64,000 nt of DNA from contig CAZCDS010000033.1 of the NCBI GenBank assembly GCA_964497585.1, positions 1-64,000 of the forward strand, in the 5' to 3' direction. Under the pieces are notes generated by a model that was not told the origin of the DNA, did not search any database, and was given only the letters and a program-made list of their open reading frames with translations. The DNA comes from CAZCDS01 sp964497585. Lineage in GTDB: Bacteria; Desulfobacterota; Desulfomonilia; Desulfomonilales; Desulfomonilaceae. Both the position numbers and the translations under genes were made by a program. Below are positions 55,025-63,998 of this stretch, piece after piece; position 1 is the first letter of the stretch, and every line of letters begins with the position of its first letter.

Positions 55025-55513
55025 GTGGTGCTGTGCGAGTGCTCGTCTCAAAGAGGATTGAGGGCGATATGAGCCGCAATGGGTGCGGCTCCCGCCCGTT
55101 GTCCCGAGAGGGTCCTGGCGTTCTCATGATGTGACCGGCGGTCGCGGTTTGGACCCCCAGAAAGCGCGACTCACCAAAGCTGAGGCCCACGGAAACGACG
55201 CAGTACTGGCTAGAGTCCACGAAGGCCCTGACTATTGCGCCCGAGCCCCCCACAAAGCTAACAATGTTCGGGCTGGGATAGCACCTGCATCTGTCGGGAA
55301 GCCCGTCGGATCGTCCCGGTGAACTATTCTTACCTTTTTGGAGAGGTTTCTTGTACCTCTTCTTTATATCGTTGTGGCCGAAAAATCCGTCAGGGACATC
55401 TTCTCGGCGAACCATTGTCAGAAATGTTCTGCACCAAGGACGATTTCATATTAGAGTCGTAAGAGCGTTGTCACCCCCGTCCCGGGTGAGTAAACAAGGC
55501 AAAGGAGTTTTCT
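55025..55513. other. intergenic upstream of the aldehyde dehydrogenase
   Basis: No gene is supported. Frames on both strands run through it but lack ribosome sites and family resemblance. The last bases (AAAGGAG) are the ribosome site of the next gene. Confidence 0.4.
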
Positions 55514-56899
55514 ATGGAGTCGTCTGACATCACCAGGACCGTTGAGAACCAACGGAGATTCTTTGAGCAAGGGGGGACACGAGACGTCTCCACACGCATT
55601 CGACACTTGAACCTGCTGAAGGACCTTGTCGAGGCCAACGAAAAAGCCATATTCGAAGCCATAGGGCTCGATCTGGGCAAGTCGCCCCTCGAGGCGTACG
55701 TCGGTGAAGTCGCGGTACTGACCACAGAAATAGACTATGCGGTCAAACGACTTCCCTCGTGGGTCAGGCCCGACAAGGTGAAGACCCCATTCTTTCATTT
55801 CCCTGCGACAAGTTACATCTATCCGGAGCCCCTCGGCGTGGTGCTGATTATCGGGCCCTGGAACTACCCTTTTCAGTTGGCGCTCACTCCTCTCATCGGC
55901 GCGATCGCCGCGGGCAATTGTTCGATAATCAAACCCTCGGAGCTTGCGCCCAATACGTCGCGGCTTATCGCACGCTTGATCGGCGAGAATTTCGATCCCC
56001 GGGTTGCGGCCGTAATCGAGGGAGGAGTCGAGACCTCACAGGAGCTCCTTTCCCAGAGATTCGATCACATCTTTTTTACCGGCGGTACCTCGGTGGGAAG
56101 GGTTATTGCTCGCGCGGCCGCTGAACGGCTCATTCCGTACACGCTCGAGCTTGGCGGCAAAAGCCCCTGCTTCGTCGATCGAGACGTCGATCTCGATTGC
56201 GCAGCACGGAGAATAACTTGGGGGAAGTTCTTCAATGCAGGCCAGACCTGCACCGCGCCGGATTACCTGCTTATCGACGCGGCGGTCAAGACTCGGTTCC
56301 TCGAACTCGCGAGGGGCTACGTGAAGGAGTTCTATGGCGACGATCCCAAGCAAAGCCCCGATTTCGCGAGGATCGTCAACACGAACCACTTTGACCGGCT
56401 GGTGGAACTCCTCGCCGAAGGCGACGTCGTCCTCGGGGGCGACACCGATCGAGACGACAAGTACATAGCTCCCACTATCATCGACAACATCTCCCCTCAC
56501 CACAAGATCATGCAGTCGGAGATCTTCGGTCCGATTCTCCCGGTGATCGAGTACGATGACCTGCGGAAAGCCATCGGGATCGTCAACAAAATGCCAAAGC
56601 CGCTGGCTCTCTACATCTTTTCGCTCAGCAGAGAATTTCAGGACCGCATCCTTGCCGAAACCTCCTCCGGGGGCGTGACCGTAAACGACGTCTTCATGCA
56701 CGGGACCACGCAGACCCTGCCCTTTGGTGGAGTCGGAGACAGCGGAATCGGGAGGTACCACGGCAAGGCAAGCTTCGACACCTTCTCGAACATGAAGGCC
56801 GTGATCCGTAAAGGCTTTCGTTTCGACCTGGATGTGCGGTATCCTCCGTACGAGGGCAAGCTGCCGCGTTTCAGGAAGCTCGTGAAATACCTCGGCTGA
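55514..56899 (+). CDS. aldehyde dehydrogenase, class 3-like
   Basis: NAD(P)-dependent oxidation of aldehydes. The 461-residue product resembles the class 3/ALDH3 branch in length and start. Key residues are present: the Rossmann region IIGPWNYPFQLALTPL (about 112-127), general-base Glu212 in LELGGKSPCFVDRD, and nucleophile Cys246 in NAGQTCTAPDY. The C-terminal FGGVGDSGIGRYHGKASFDTF is typical. Ribosome site AAAGGAG. A PaaI-type thioesterase gene follows after 54 bases, suggesting a shared role in acid or CoA-ester metabolism; substrate is unknown. Confidence 0.93.
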   Translation: MESSDITRTVENQRRFFEQGGTRDVSTRIRHLNLLKDLVEANEKAIFEAIGLDLGKSPLEAYVGEVAVLTTEIDYAVKRLPSWVRPDKVKTPFFHFPATSYIYPEPLGVVLIIGPWNYPFQLALTPLIGAIAAGNCSIIKPSELAPNTSRLIARLIGENFDPRVAAVIEGGVETSQELLSQRFDHIFFTGGTSVGRVIARAAAERLIPYTLELGGKSPCFVDRDVDLDCAARRITWGKFFNAGQTCTAPDYLLIDAAVKTRFLELARGYVKEFYGDDPKQSPDFARIVNTNHFDRLVELLAEGDVVLGGDTDRDDKYIAPTIIDNISPHHKIMQSEIFGPILPVIEYDDLRKAIGIVNKMPKPLALYIFSLSREFQDRILAETSSGGVTVNDVFMHGTTQTLPFGGVGDSGIGRYHGKASFDTFSNMKAVIRKGFRFDLDVRYPPYEGKLPRFRKLVKYLG

Positions 56900-56953
56900 A
56901 GGTTCCGGCGGCAGCGTACTTACCTCCCGAGACAAGCGACAGTGGAGCAAATT

Positions 56954-57427
56954 ATGTCCTCTTCCAAGGCACTTCAGGACCTCATTCCGCACGGTTACCC
57001 CATCCGCGGGTGCTTCGGGTGCGGCGCGGACAACGTCCACGGATTACAGATAAAAAGCCGGCTCGAAGGTGACGAGGGTGTGGCCGTGTGGAAGGCCCGG
57101 CCCCATCATCAGTCCTTCACCGGATTCCTCAATGGAGGGATAGCCGCGACCCTCATCGATTGCCACTCAGCGGTGACCGCAATAGCCCTTCACTGCCGGG
57201 AGATCGGGTTGGATCTCGACGGAGAGAGCGCAGAGTTCCCCGACGGATGGACCAAGACCATGACCATCGAATACCTTCGCCCTACCCCACTGGAAGCAGA
57301 ACTCACCATTCGGGCCAGGGTGATCAAAAGGGGGAACAAGAGCCGCACTGTAGCCTGTTCCATCTACGCGGACGGCGAGGAGTGCGTCAAAGGCGAGGTG
57401 GTCGTCGTCATCCCCAGCGCGGGCTGA
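56954..57427 (+). CDS. PaaI-type hotdog thioesterase
   Basis: Predicted acyl-CoA thioesterase of 157 residues. Start ATG 56954 has GGAG seven bases upstream; GTG 56942 is an alternative. The N-terminal CFGCGADNVHGLQIK is a widespread Cys-containing motif in one PaaI branch. The hotdog core has FTGFLNGGIAATLIDCHSAV (about 55-74), with the Gly-Gly turn and Asp of the active-site helix, and EYLRPTPLEAELTIRARV (about 108-125). It follows the aldehyde dehydrogenase gene on the same strand and is likely in one operon. Confidence 0.88.
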   Translation: MSSSKALQDLIPHGYPIRGCFGCGADNVHGLQIKSRLEGDEGVAVWKARPHHQSFTGFLNGGIAATLIDCHSAVTAIALHCREIGLDLDGESAEFPDGWTKTMTIEYLRPTPLEAELTIRARVIKRGNKSRTVACSIYADGEECVKGEVVVVIPSAG

Positions 57428-57624
57428 AGAGCGGGTTTAAACCATAAGAGAGGCAGAACACAACGAAGATGGACGGAGTCACGAGCGAGGACTAACCGTT
57501 TCTCCTCTTCTCCCTCTGTGGTTCAAGTCTTTGGTTTTCCCGATCGCTTCGTGCTCTGTGTGCTTCCCTTTTTGCGCGGATCAGAAGCACTGGCGTGCGC
57601 CGGCTCTCTGAAGTGGATATCTCC

Positions 57625-58488
57625 CTACTGTGCTGCCCGGACACGAACCTGCTTGACGAGCAAGCGTTCCACATTACCGCCCAGGATGCCCTCTCGAATC
57701 CCGGCGTCAAGGCGTGCCCGGTCAAGGTCTTTGAGGTAGCGCTCGAGGCGAAGGAGCGGGAAATCACTGCCGAAGAGGATCTTCTCCGGGCCCATGACCG
57801 CGCAGGCGGTCTCGAATATCTCGCTCGTATAGAGGTAGGGGGACGCGGCAGTGTCAAGGAAGGTGCGGGCAAGGATTTTTCGGACCTCGGGCATAAGCGC
57901 ATAGATGAAGACCCCTCCGCCCCAATGTGCCAGGATGAAGTCAACGTCGGGATGGGCCTCGATGATGCGGAGTAGACCTCTGAAGTCCACGGGGATTTTT
58001 CCGGGGTAGTGGTGGCCTACGGGCTCGTTCACGTGGATCAATACGGGGACCTTCGCCATGGCTGCCAGGTCGATATTCGGTTTGAGCGCCTCAAAATCGG
58101 AGATACTCCACCCGCCATGGTACATGGCCAACTCGCCGATACCACTGAATCCGCTGCCGATCGTTCGGCGCGCTTCCCGGTATGCGTGATAGCCTCCTGA
58201 AGGCGAAAGAACAGCAAAAGGAATGATCCGGTCCGGATGTCGGTCATGGAACTCCCATACCTCGTCGTTGTTCTCACGGACCAAGTCATGGTCTTCCCAG
58301 GGAAAACCGAATACGATGGCCTTGTCGATCCCCGCGCTGTCCAGATAGTCGATAATGTCCTGCTCGGATGCCAGTTTGGCCTTTTCCGATGCGTAGACCG
58401 TGCCGAAAGCTTTGTCTCTGCCAAGGAACGCATTTCGATTGGCCTGGACGCTTCTCGGCAGAAGATGGACGTGACTGTCGATAATCAT
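57625..58488 (-). CDS. amidohydrolase family metal-dependent hydrolase (COG2159 type)
   Basis: TIM-barrel metal hydrolase or decarboxylase of 287 residues. The metal site starts with IIDSHVHLLP (HxH), continues with the His in VPVLIHVNEPVGHHYPG (about 155-170) and FILAHWGGG (about 193-201), and ends with Asp in ILFGSDFPLL (about 254-263). The group includes 2-amino-3-carboxymuconate semialdehyde decarboxylase-like and uncharacterised enzymes; substrate cannot be told. A short unknown frame lies immediately upstream (six bases), and a promoter-leader-terminator unit lies further upstream. Confidence 0.9.
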   Translation of the reverse strand: MIIDSHVHLLPRSVQANRNAFLGRDKAFGTVYASEKAKLASEQDIIDYLDSAGIDKAIVFGFPWEDHDLVRENNDEVWEFHDRHPDRIIPFAVLSPSGGYHAYREARRTIGSGFSGIGELAMYHGGWSISDFEALKPNIDLAAMAKVPVLIHVNEPVGHHYPGKIPVDFRGLLRIIEAHPDVDFILAHWGGGVFIYALMPEVRKILARTFLDTAASPYLYTSEIFETACAVMGPEKILFGSDFPLLRLERYLKDLDRARLDAGIREGILGGNVERLLVKQVRVRAAQ

Positions 58489-58494
58489 CTTTCC

Positions 58495-58737
58495 CTACAC
58501 GCCTTCCCATACGAGGCGGAAATCCTCGGGCAGTAGAATCAGAACCGTCCTCACGAATCTCGCACAACCGGGGGAGTTGTCGCCGTGGTTCATCTCATAC
58601 TGATGCACTTTCAAACCGGCCGGAAACGGCCTCGCTTCAACCTTTTCACGGAAGCGGAGCAGATGTCGGGGTCCCCGTTCCCGCGACACGAGGGATAGGA
58701 TAAGCACGGCCGTCGCATGGAGATCGCATGGCAACAT
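58495..58737 (-). CDS. hypothetical protein, 80 residues
   Basis: An unassigned frame that ends six bases before the amidohydrolase gene and could be translated with it. The product is protein-like (LVSRERGPRHLLRFREKVEA; LKVHQYEMNHGDNSPGCARF; LLPEDFRLVWEGV) with one or two Cys and no signal peptide. ATG 58737 has no good ribosome site, and a start further in is possible. No family is recognised. Confidence 0.4.
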   Translation of the reverse strand: MLPCDLHATAVLILSLVSRERGPRHLLRFREKVEARPFPAGLKVHQYEMNHGDNSPGCARFVRTVLILLPEDFRLVWEGV

Positions 58738-58839
58738 GTTTGCACGTGCGTCGGTCGCAGGTATTCTCCGGTCTCATCCCGATGCTTAACACAGTTGCAG
58801 AGCCGTGTAAACCCGGATGGTACCAGTCAAGCTCCGTAC
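58738..58839. other. leader between terminator and hypothetical gene
   Basis: About 100 bases on the minus strand separate the intrinsic terminator at 58840-58887 from the small gene at 58737. No gene is seen. If the terminator is conditionally bypassed, this is the distal leader. Confidence 0.35.
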
Positions 58840-58887
58840 AAAAGAAAACCCGGGCAACCGTAAGCTGGTTTGGGGGCGGTTGCCGGG
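58840..58887 (-). terminator. intrinsic terminator in a short leader (possible attenuator)
   Basis: On the minus strand, CCCGGCAACCG and CGGTTGCCCGGG form a strong stem with one bulged base, followed by TTTTCTTTT. It lies about 60 bases downstream of a TTGACA box and upstream of the hypothetical and amidohydrolase genes. A terminator so close after a promoter suggests transcription attenuation or a short RNA. Confidence 0.7.
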
Positions 58888-58945
58888 ATTTCACGTTAGG
58901 GATGATGTGGTGTGAAATAGTAGCATTGCATAACTTGACCAATAT

Positions 58946-58951
58946 TGTCAA
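58946..58951 (-). promoter_or_regulatory. candidate -35 box of the minus-strand leader
   Basis: TTGACA on the minus strand at 58946-58951 is a perfect -35 match. The -10 element is uncertain; TGCTAC and AATGCT at 18-20 bases are weak candidates. The box faces the terminator at 58840-58887. Confidence 0.45.
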
Positions 58952-58996
58952 CTAATATTTTGTGGCACCTTTGGGCCCTATCCGGAGATAGCCGGC

Positions 58997-59025
58997 TTGA
59001 CAACTGCGGGCGAATACTTAACTAT
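58997..59025 (+). promoter_or_regulatory. sigma-70 type promoter of cbpA-cbpM
   Basis: TTGACA (58997-59002) and AACTAT (59020-59025) are 17 bases apart and face the cbpA start about 125 bases downstream. No CIRCE or other heat-shock operator is seen. Confidence 0.65.
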
Positions 59026-59150
59026 TCAGTGGTGATAAGCGTCTGCAGATCCAGGGAGACGAACGGCTATGGTCTTGACTTCGCATGCGTTTTCGTTCCA
59101 GCCTGCATTCACGGTCGGTCTGGCGCTGGGCGGCCGGGGGAGGTTCGGGC

Positions 59151-60146
59151 ATGGCGGCTAAAGACTACTATGCTGCCCTCGGCGTCGGCAAGAACGCTTC
59201 GGCCGCTGAAATAAAGAAAGCATATCGAAAACTTGCACGGAAGTACCATCCGGACGTCAATCCTGGCGACAAGGATGCGGAAGAGCGATTCAAGCTCATC
59301 TCCGAAGCCCACGATGTACTGATCAACCCGGAAAAGAAGAAAATCTACGATGAATTCGGTGAGGAAGGTCTGAGGGCCGGGTTCGATCCCGAGCAAGCAC
59401 GCAGGTACAAACAGTGGCAGCAATACGGCGGTGCCAGAGCAGCCGGAGGACCGGGGTTCTACGGTGATTTCTCCTTTGACGGCGGCTCGGTGCACTATTC
59501 TGGCTTCGAGGATATATTCAAGAACATCTTCGGTGATATGGGAGGGTCCGGCATGCGAGGGCAACCCCAGAGGGGCCCGCGCAAAGGCGCGGACATAGAA
59601 TCCACCCTTGAAGTTGACTTTATGACCGCGATCAAGGGCGAAACCACTCGAGTGACCTTTCAGAAGCAATCGTTTGGGGGGAGCACCCCGCAGCGGGAGA
59701 CCATAGACGTCAAAGTGCCGCAGGGCGTGGACGACGGATCACGCATACGGCTGGCAGGAAAGGGCGAACCGGGAATCGAAGGAGGCCCACCTGGCGATCT
59801 TTTCGTCACCATTCGGGTACGATCTCATCCTGTGCTCACGCGCGACGGGGACAACCTCAGACTGGATCTCCCCGTGACCGTGGCAGAGGCGATGAAGGGC
59901 GCTGAGGTATCGGTCCCCACTCCTGACGGTTCCGTCCAGCTCAAGATCCCGTCCGGCACGCGATCCGGCCAGACGCTCAGGCTGAAGGGCAAGGGCGTTC
60001 CCAACCTCAAGACCAAGAAACCCGGCGACATGTACGTCACCGTGAGGGTCCAGGTGCCGTCAACCAGCGACGAGAAGGCACTCAAAGCGGCCGAGACTCT
60101 GGAACGGTTCTACGATGGAGACGTACGCAGGAACATCCGTTTCTGA
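59151..60146 (+). CDS. cbpA: DnaJ-class co-chaperone CbpA
   Basis: Co-chaperone of DnaK. Start ATG 59151 has GGGGGAGG upstream and gives 331 residues beginning DYYAALGVGKNASAAEIKKA. The J domain covers about 4-68 with the HPD motif in YRKLARKYHPDVNPGD. A Gly/Phe-rich region (about 95-150) and two beta-barrel C-terminal domains follow. There is no zinc-finger domain, which separates it from DnaJ. The last domain is at about 240-320. It is followed by cbpM after 18 bases, its known modulator. Confidence 0.95.
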   Translation: MAAKDYYAALGVGKNASAAEIKKAYRKLARKYHPDVNPGDKDAEERFKLISEAHDVLINPEKKKIYDEFGEEGLRAGFDPEQARRYKQWQQYGGARAAGGPGFYGDFSFDGGSVHYSGFEDIFKNIFGDMGGSGMRGQPQRGPRKGADIESTLEVDFMTAIKGETTRVTFQKQSFGGSTPQRETIDVKVPQGVDDGSRIRLAGKGEPGIEGGPPGDLFVTIRVRSHPVLTRDGDNLRLDLPVTVAEAMKGAEVSVPTPDGSVQLKIPSGTRSGQTLRLKGKGVPNLKTKKPGDMYVTVRVQVPSTSDEKALKAAETLERFYDGDVRRNIRF

Positions 60147-60164
60147 GTTTTTGAGGAAGCCTTT

Positions 60165-60479
60165 ATGACGTGCGAGTATTATCTCAGGAAGCAGGTGATC
60201 GAACTCTTCGGGTGTGAGGAAGAATTTCTGGAGATGCTCGAAGCTGAGGAACTCATCCATTCGGAAAGGGTTGAAACGTGCCGGGAACCTGTTTTCTTCC
60301 CGGATCAGGTGGAGCGGATTCGGATCATCAACAATCTCGTGCGTGATCTGGAGGTCAACCTCCCCGGTTGCGAGGTGATTCTCGAAATGAGGTCAAACAT
60401 GATCCGCATGCAGGAGCACTTCGACCGGATCCTCGAGGCCCTTGCCGAGGAATTGAGGGCACGGTTCAAGCCTCAATGA
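60165..60479 (+). CDS. cbpM: chaperone modulator CbpM
   Basis: A 104-residue MerR-like protein that binds and controls CbpA. The N-terminal YYLRKQVIELFGCEEEFLEML and LEAEELIH, then FFPDQVERIRIINNLVRDLEVNLPGCEVILEM, are typical of CbpM. A C-terminal helix follows. It lacks a clear DNA-recognition helix and probably acts by binding the J domain. The gene immediately follows cbpA. Confidence 0.9.
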   Translation: MTCEYYLRKQVIELFGCEEEFLEMLEAEELIHSERVETCREPVFFPDQVERIRIINNLVRDLEVNLPGCEVILEMRSNMIRMQEHFDRILEALAEELRARFKPQ

Positions 60480-60552
60480 GCGGTCTGCTGAACGATACTA
60501 CGGTTGGCCTCTCAATCTCAATTCATAGGTTTCCGGGCCCGGCCGGCTGAAC

Positions 60553-62241
60553 ATGAATCCTGATTTCTTCTTAAAACGCGACAGGGGAGCCTATCCAGGG
60601 AGAAAGGCTCCCTTCACGGTTCTTGCCTGTACGTTGTCTGTGCTGGTGGCGGGGCCGATACTCTGCCGAGGTGAGCAGAGCACTCAGGCCCTTCTGCAGC
60701 AGGCCCTCAAAGAGCAGGTTCCTGCAAAACGCGTGGTGATACTCGACCGGGCGCTCACTGCTCGTCACGCGAAACGAGCGTTGCGATCCCGCTTGTTCTT
60801 CGAGCGGGGCAAGGCGCACAAGGAGCTTGGCGACTGCTTCCGTGCCATCAAAGACTTCAATTCCGCCCTGCTCCATGCCCGAGACAAGGTCCCCGTGCTC
60901 CTGGAGAAAACGGCGTGCCTGATAACGCTCGACCAGCTCGACCAGGCTTCCACCGCGCTGGAAAAGGCGCTGTTGGCTCAACCGAGGTTGTCTCGTTCGT
61001 ACGTATTCAAAGGGATGATCTACGAACGGCGGGGCTTCCTGTCGCGGGCCGAGGACGAATACACGCGGGCGCTGAACTATGAGCCCGAATCGACCGTGGC
61101 TCTGATGAAGCGTGCCCACGTGCTCCTTCGGGAGGGCAAGCCCCAGGAAGCGCTGAACGATCTCAATACCTTGGCTGGGCTGCAACCGAAGAGCGCGGAT
61201 GTCTACATGACGCGCGCCCGGGTGAAGGTGAAACTGAAGGAATATCAGGACGCTCTCGACGATTACTCGCGAGCCGAAGATCTCAGGAAAGGTGATCCCA
61301 CGGTCATCAAGGAAAAGGTCCTCGTCTACTTCAAGACCGGCAGCCCCAAGAAAGCGCTCGACGCGTTGGCAAAGCATAAGGTCCTCGATTCCGCGGACCT
61401 CGAATGGCCTGTGTTGCAGGCAAGGACACACATCCTCCTGGGCAACCGGAAAAAGGCTGAGGCGCTGCTCGAAAAGGTTCTCGCGGCCAAGCCGTCCTAT
61501 GCCCCGGCTCATCTGTACCGCGGCGTTATTGCCATGTCGCGGGAGAAGTGGGACGAGGCCCTGGCTGACCTCAACCGGGCAATCGAGCTCGATCCTTCGC
61601 TCGTGGAAGCCTACAAGGAGAGAGCCCGCGTCTTCATGAAGCTCAAGGAGCCTGTGCGCGCGACCGCCGATCTCACAGCCGCCGCAGAGGTTGACCCTTC
61701 CGACGGCGAAATCTACGCATTGCGGGGGCGGGCCGACATCAGTCGAATGCTCTACAACGCAGCGATCAAGGACTTCACTCGCGCGCTGGACTGTCTTCCG
61801 GGCGATCCCAGAATCCTGTACGACAGAGCCGTGGCGCATGTCCGAGAGGAGCAATGGGAGGCGGCGATCGCCGACTTGAACGCGGTGCTCGCGAAGAAGC
61901 ACACCGCAGCTCGAGCTCTGAGCCTGCGTGCAATCGTTCGATTCCGTCAAGGTAAGCTCGCAGAGGCGCGCAACGATTTCGACGCGGCGATCAAGGCCGG
62001 TCCCTCCGATGCGACGATCCGGAACAACCGCGGATTTTTCCATTACAAGACCGGTGATTACAAGTCCGCGGTCAACGATTTCAACAGAGCCCTCCAGCTC
62101 AACCCCTATTCCGAAAAGGCACGTTATAACCTGAATCTTGCCCTGAGAAAGGAGGACCGACCAGGGCGAACCAACGGGAAGACCAGTCTCATGCGCGGGA
62201 ACGCCAAGCCGACCGCGGCGGAAATGGGAGTCAGCCGGTGA
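60553..62241 (+). CDS. large exported TPR repeat protein
   Basis: A 562-residue protein with a signal peptide (about 19-40, FTVLACTLSVLVAGPI) and about twelve tetratricopeptide repeats from residue 55 to 535 (for example FFERGKAHKELGDCFRAIKD, YVFKGMIYERRGFLSRAEDE, YRGVIAMSREKWDEALADLN). The C-terminus is basic and proline-poor. TPR scaffolds of this size bind other proteins in the periplasm or outer membrane; the role is unknown. Its stop overlaps the HAD gene start as GTGA (62238-62241). The ribosome site is weak. Confidence 0.9.
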   Translation: MNPDFFLKRDRGAYPGRKAPFTVLACTLSVLVAGPILCRGEQSTQALLQQALKEQVPAKRVVILDRALTARHAKRALRSRLFFERGKAHKELGDCFRAIKDFNSALLHARDKVPVLLEKTACLITLDQLDQASTALEKALLAQPRLSRSYVFKGMIYERRGFLSRAEDEYTRALNYEPESTVALMKRAHVLLREGKPQEALNDLNTLAGLQPKSADVYMTRARVKVKLKEYQDALDDYSRAEDLRKGDPTVIKEKVLVYFKTGSPKKALDALAKHKVLDSADLEWPVLQARTHILLGNRKKAEALLEKVLAAKPSYAPAHLYRGVIAMSREKWDEALADLNRAIELDPSLVEAYKERARVFMKLKEPVRATADLTAAAEVDPSDGEIYALRGRADISRMLYNAAIKDFTRALDCLPGDPRILYDRAVAHVREEQWEAAIADLNAVLAKKHTAARALSLRAIVRFRQGKLAEARNDFDAAIKAGPSDATIRNNRGFFHYKTGDYKSAVNDFNRALQLNPYSEKARYNLNLALRKEDRPGRTNGKTSLMRGNAKPTAAEMGVSR

Positions 62242-63029
62242 GCCCACGGAGATATCAAGCAATCCTGGCCGACATGGACGGGACCATGAACAAGGGCAAG
62301 CTCCTCATCCCCGGAGCACGAGAAGTCTTCGAGGAACTCCGAGACGCTGGAGTACGCTGGTTGTTCATCTCGAACAATGCGACGGCGCTACCGGCCGAGC
62401 TCGCCGCAGGTATCCGTGACCTCGGGATAGCTGCTGCGGACGATCAGGTCGTCAACTCGGCTGCCGCTCTGATTCGGGGCATCCGCAACGAGCGCCCCGA
62501 CCCACGCGTTCTGGTGGTGGGAGAACCGCCATTAGTTCAGGGGTTGCGGGCAGCCGGCATAGAAGTAATCACCGGGGACGGCCCGACAGAAATCGTCGTT
62601 ACTGCCATGGATCGAGGCTTCAATTATGAGAAGTTGAGGCTGGCACAGCAGGCAATACTCAACGGGGCCGCGTTCTGGGCGACAAACCGGGATAACTCTC
62701 TGCCTGTGGAAAATGGATTCCTTCCCGGCGCGGGAAGCATCGTTGCAGCCGTTGCTGCAGCCGTGGGACGCGAACCGGACCGAGTCTTCGGGAAGCCGTC
62801 CCGGGACATCGCGGAGATCGCTCTGGACATTCTCGGCCTGCCCGCGGAGTCCTGCCTCCTGATGGGCGACCGCATGGAGACCGATATCCTGTGCGCCCAC
62901 AACGCGGGGATCGATTCCGCTCTCGTGCTCACCGGGGCCACGTCACGAGGAGACCTGTCCCGTTTCGATTTCGCTCCCGACTATGTCCTCGAAAGCGTGG
63001 CAGAGCTTCCGAGCCTCTTCGCCGAGTAA
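62238..63029 (+). CDS. HAD-IIA family phosphatase (NagD-like)
   Basis: A 263-residue HAD phosphatase. The nucleophile motif is ILADMDGTMNKGK (Asp at about residue 11 and Asp+2). The IIA cap follows, with WLFISNNATALPAELAAGI (motif II Ser/Thr region), and the metal-binding motif LLMGDRMETDILCAHNAGI is at about 212-230. Closest in type to NagD and 4-nitrophenylphosphatase-like enzymes; substrate is unknown. The start GTG overlaps the TPR gene stop by four bases. Confidence 0.93.
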   Translation: MSPRRYQAILADMDGTMNKGKLLIPGAREVFEELRDAGVRWLFISNNATALPAELAAGIRDLGIAAADDQVVNSAAALIRGIRNERPDPRVLVVGEPPLVQGLRAAGIEVITGDGPTEIVVTAMDRGFNYEKLRLAQQAILNGAAFWATNRDNSLPVENGFLPGAGSIVAAVAAAVGREPDRVFGKPSRDIAEIALDILGLPAESCLLMGDRMETDILCAHNAGIDSALVLTGATSRGDLSRFDFAPDYVLESVAELPSLFAE

Positions 63030-63432
63030 TCCCCGGATACTACATAGGCCGTTCAGAGGAATGACTGTGACCGACCCCCCGCGCCCAACTGGCAGAATCG
63101 TCTTGTTTTTATTCCTTGGGAGAATGTGACGACCTTACGTTCATTTCGTCCGGTTTCCTGGCAGAGCACTCTGCCCGCCCCGTACGTGTCCGGCCGGTCG
63201 GGCATACCGATTGTCAAAAATTTCATCCTAGCAGTGGCGGTGTATGTTTCAAGAACCGCCCTACTTCATCCTGCAAACTAGCGAAGCAAAGCGGAGCAGT
63301 TTGCCGAAAATATGGAGTTTCTTGGGGGAGGTGCGGAGGGCGGTTTTTGTGCCGAAAAAAGAGCCCTCCGCAAGCCCAACACAAAAAATATGCCATTTAT
63401 TTCGGTAACTGATACAACGGATGCTCCCGCGG
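63030..63432. other. intergenic between convergent genes
   Basis: No gene is supported. The convergent HAD and HIT genes flank it. A long hairpin at 63333-63371 is the only structure seen. Confidence 0.45.
63333..63371. terminator. bidirectional terminator hairpin
   Basis: GCGGAGGGC and GCCCTCCGC enclose an inner arm of T and A runs (TTTTT and AAAAAA). It lies between converging genes and could stop transcription from both directions. Confidence 0.7.
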
Positions 63433-63780
63433 TCACCCTTTCTCGGGCGGCTTGCGCGAAATGAGGTGTGCGTGCAGGTGAAAGATGTCCTGCCTCCCGC
63501 CTTTGTTCACGTTGATGAAGAAACGGTACCCGTACTCGGCGACACCGAATTCGGCCGCGATCTTCGCAGCGACCAAGGCTAAGCGGGAGACGATATCATT
63601 CCCTTCGGGCACATCATTCAGTGTGGGAATATGCTCCCTCGGAACGATGAGTATGTGGGTCGGGCGGGCAGGATTGGCATCCCAGAATGCGACGATCCGG
63701 TCGTCTTCGTACACGATGTCGGAGGGCAATTCGCGCCGGATAATCCGGCAGAAGACACAATCCGCTGAAGCGTCGCTCAT
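63433..63780 (-). CDS. HIT family nucleotide hydrolase
   Basis: A 115-residue histidine-triad protein. Start ATG 63780 overlaps the previous gene's stop by four bases. The N-terminal CVFCRIIRRELPSDIVYEDD is typical, as is HILIVPREHIPTLNDV, and the catalytic triad is at FHLHAHLI near the C-terminus (about 104-111). It probably hydrolyses adenosine phosphoramidates or related nucleotides; the true substrate is open. Confidence 0.95.
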   Translation of the reverse strand: MSDASADCVFCRIIRRELPSDIVYEDDRIVAFWDANPARPTHILIVPREHIPTLNDVPEGNDIVSRLALVAAKIAAEFGVAEYGYRFFINVNKGGRQDIFHLHAHLISRKPPEKG

Positions 63781-63998
63781 CTCTTCTCGATCCCCCACTG
63801 CTTCGGCAGATTTGGCGAAGGGGCTCCGGCGATCTTGCCCGTTTGGCTGCTTTGTCGATTCGGGACCTTGGTCGGCGCGGCGGCGTTGGAACTCATGGTT
63901 TTCTCCCGCTTCTTCCTGACACGCACCAAGAGCTTCCAGTCGTCCCCCACCTTCCTCATGGTTTTGAGCGACCGATCTTTCACCTGCTTGCCGTTCTC
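63777..63998 (-). CDS. C-terminal part of an unknown protein, cut by the window end
   Basis: The minus-strand frame is open to the window edge; the start lies outside. The visible 73 residues are basic (RSLKTMRKVGDDWKLLVRVR) with a Ser/Ala/Pro-rich end closing in GIEKR. The stop overlaps the HIT gene start as ATGA, so they are one operon. No family is recognised. Confidence 0.55.
   Translation of the reverse strand, partial: ENGKQVKDRSLKTMRKVGDDWKLLVRVRKKREKTMSSNAAAPTKVPNRQSSQTGKIAGAPSPNLPKQWGIEKR

Noticed and set aside
55008..55415. 135-codon minus frame upstream of the aldehyde dehydrogenase
   Set aside because: No ribosome site, no family resemblance, and its end overlaps the hairpin repeat; not supported as a gene.
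63116..63412. 98-codon plus frame between the HAD and HIT genes
   Set aside because: It runs through the terminator hairpin and has no ribosome site or family resemblance.
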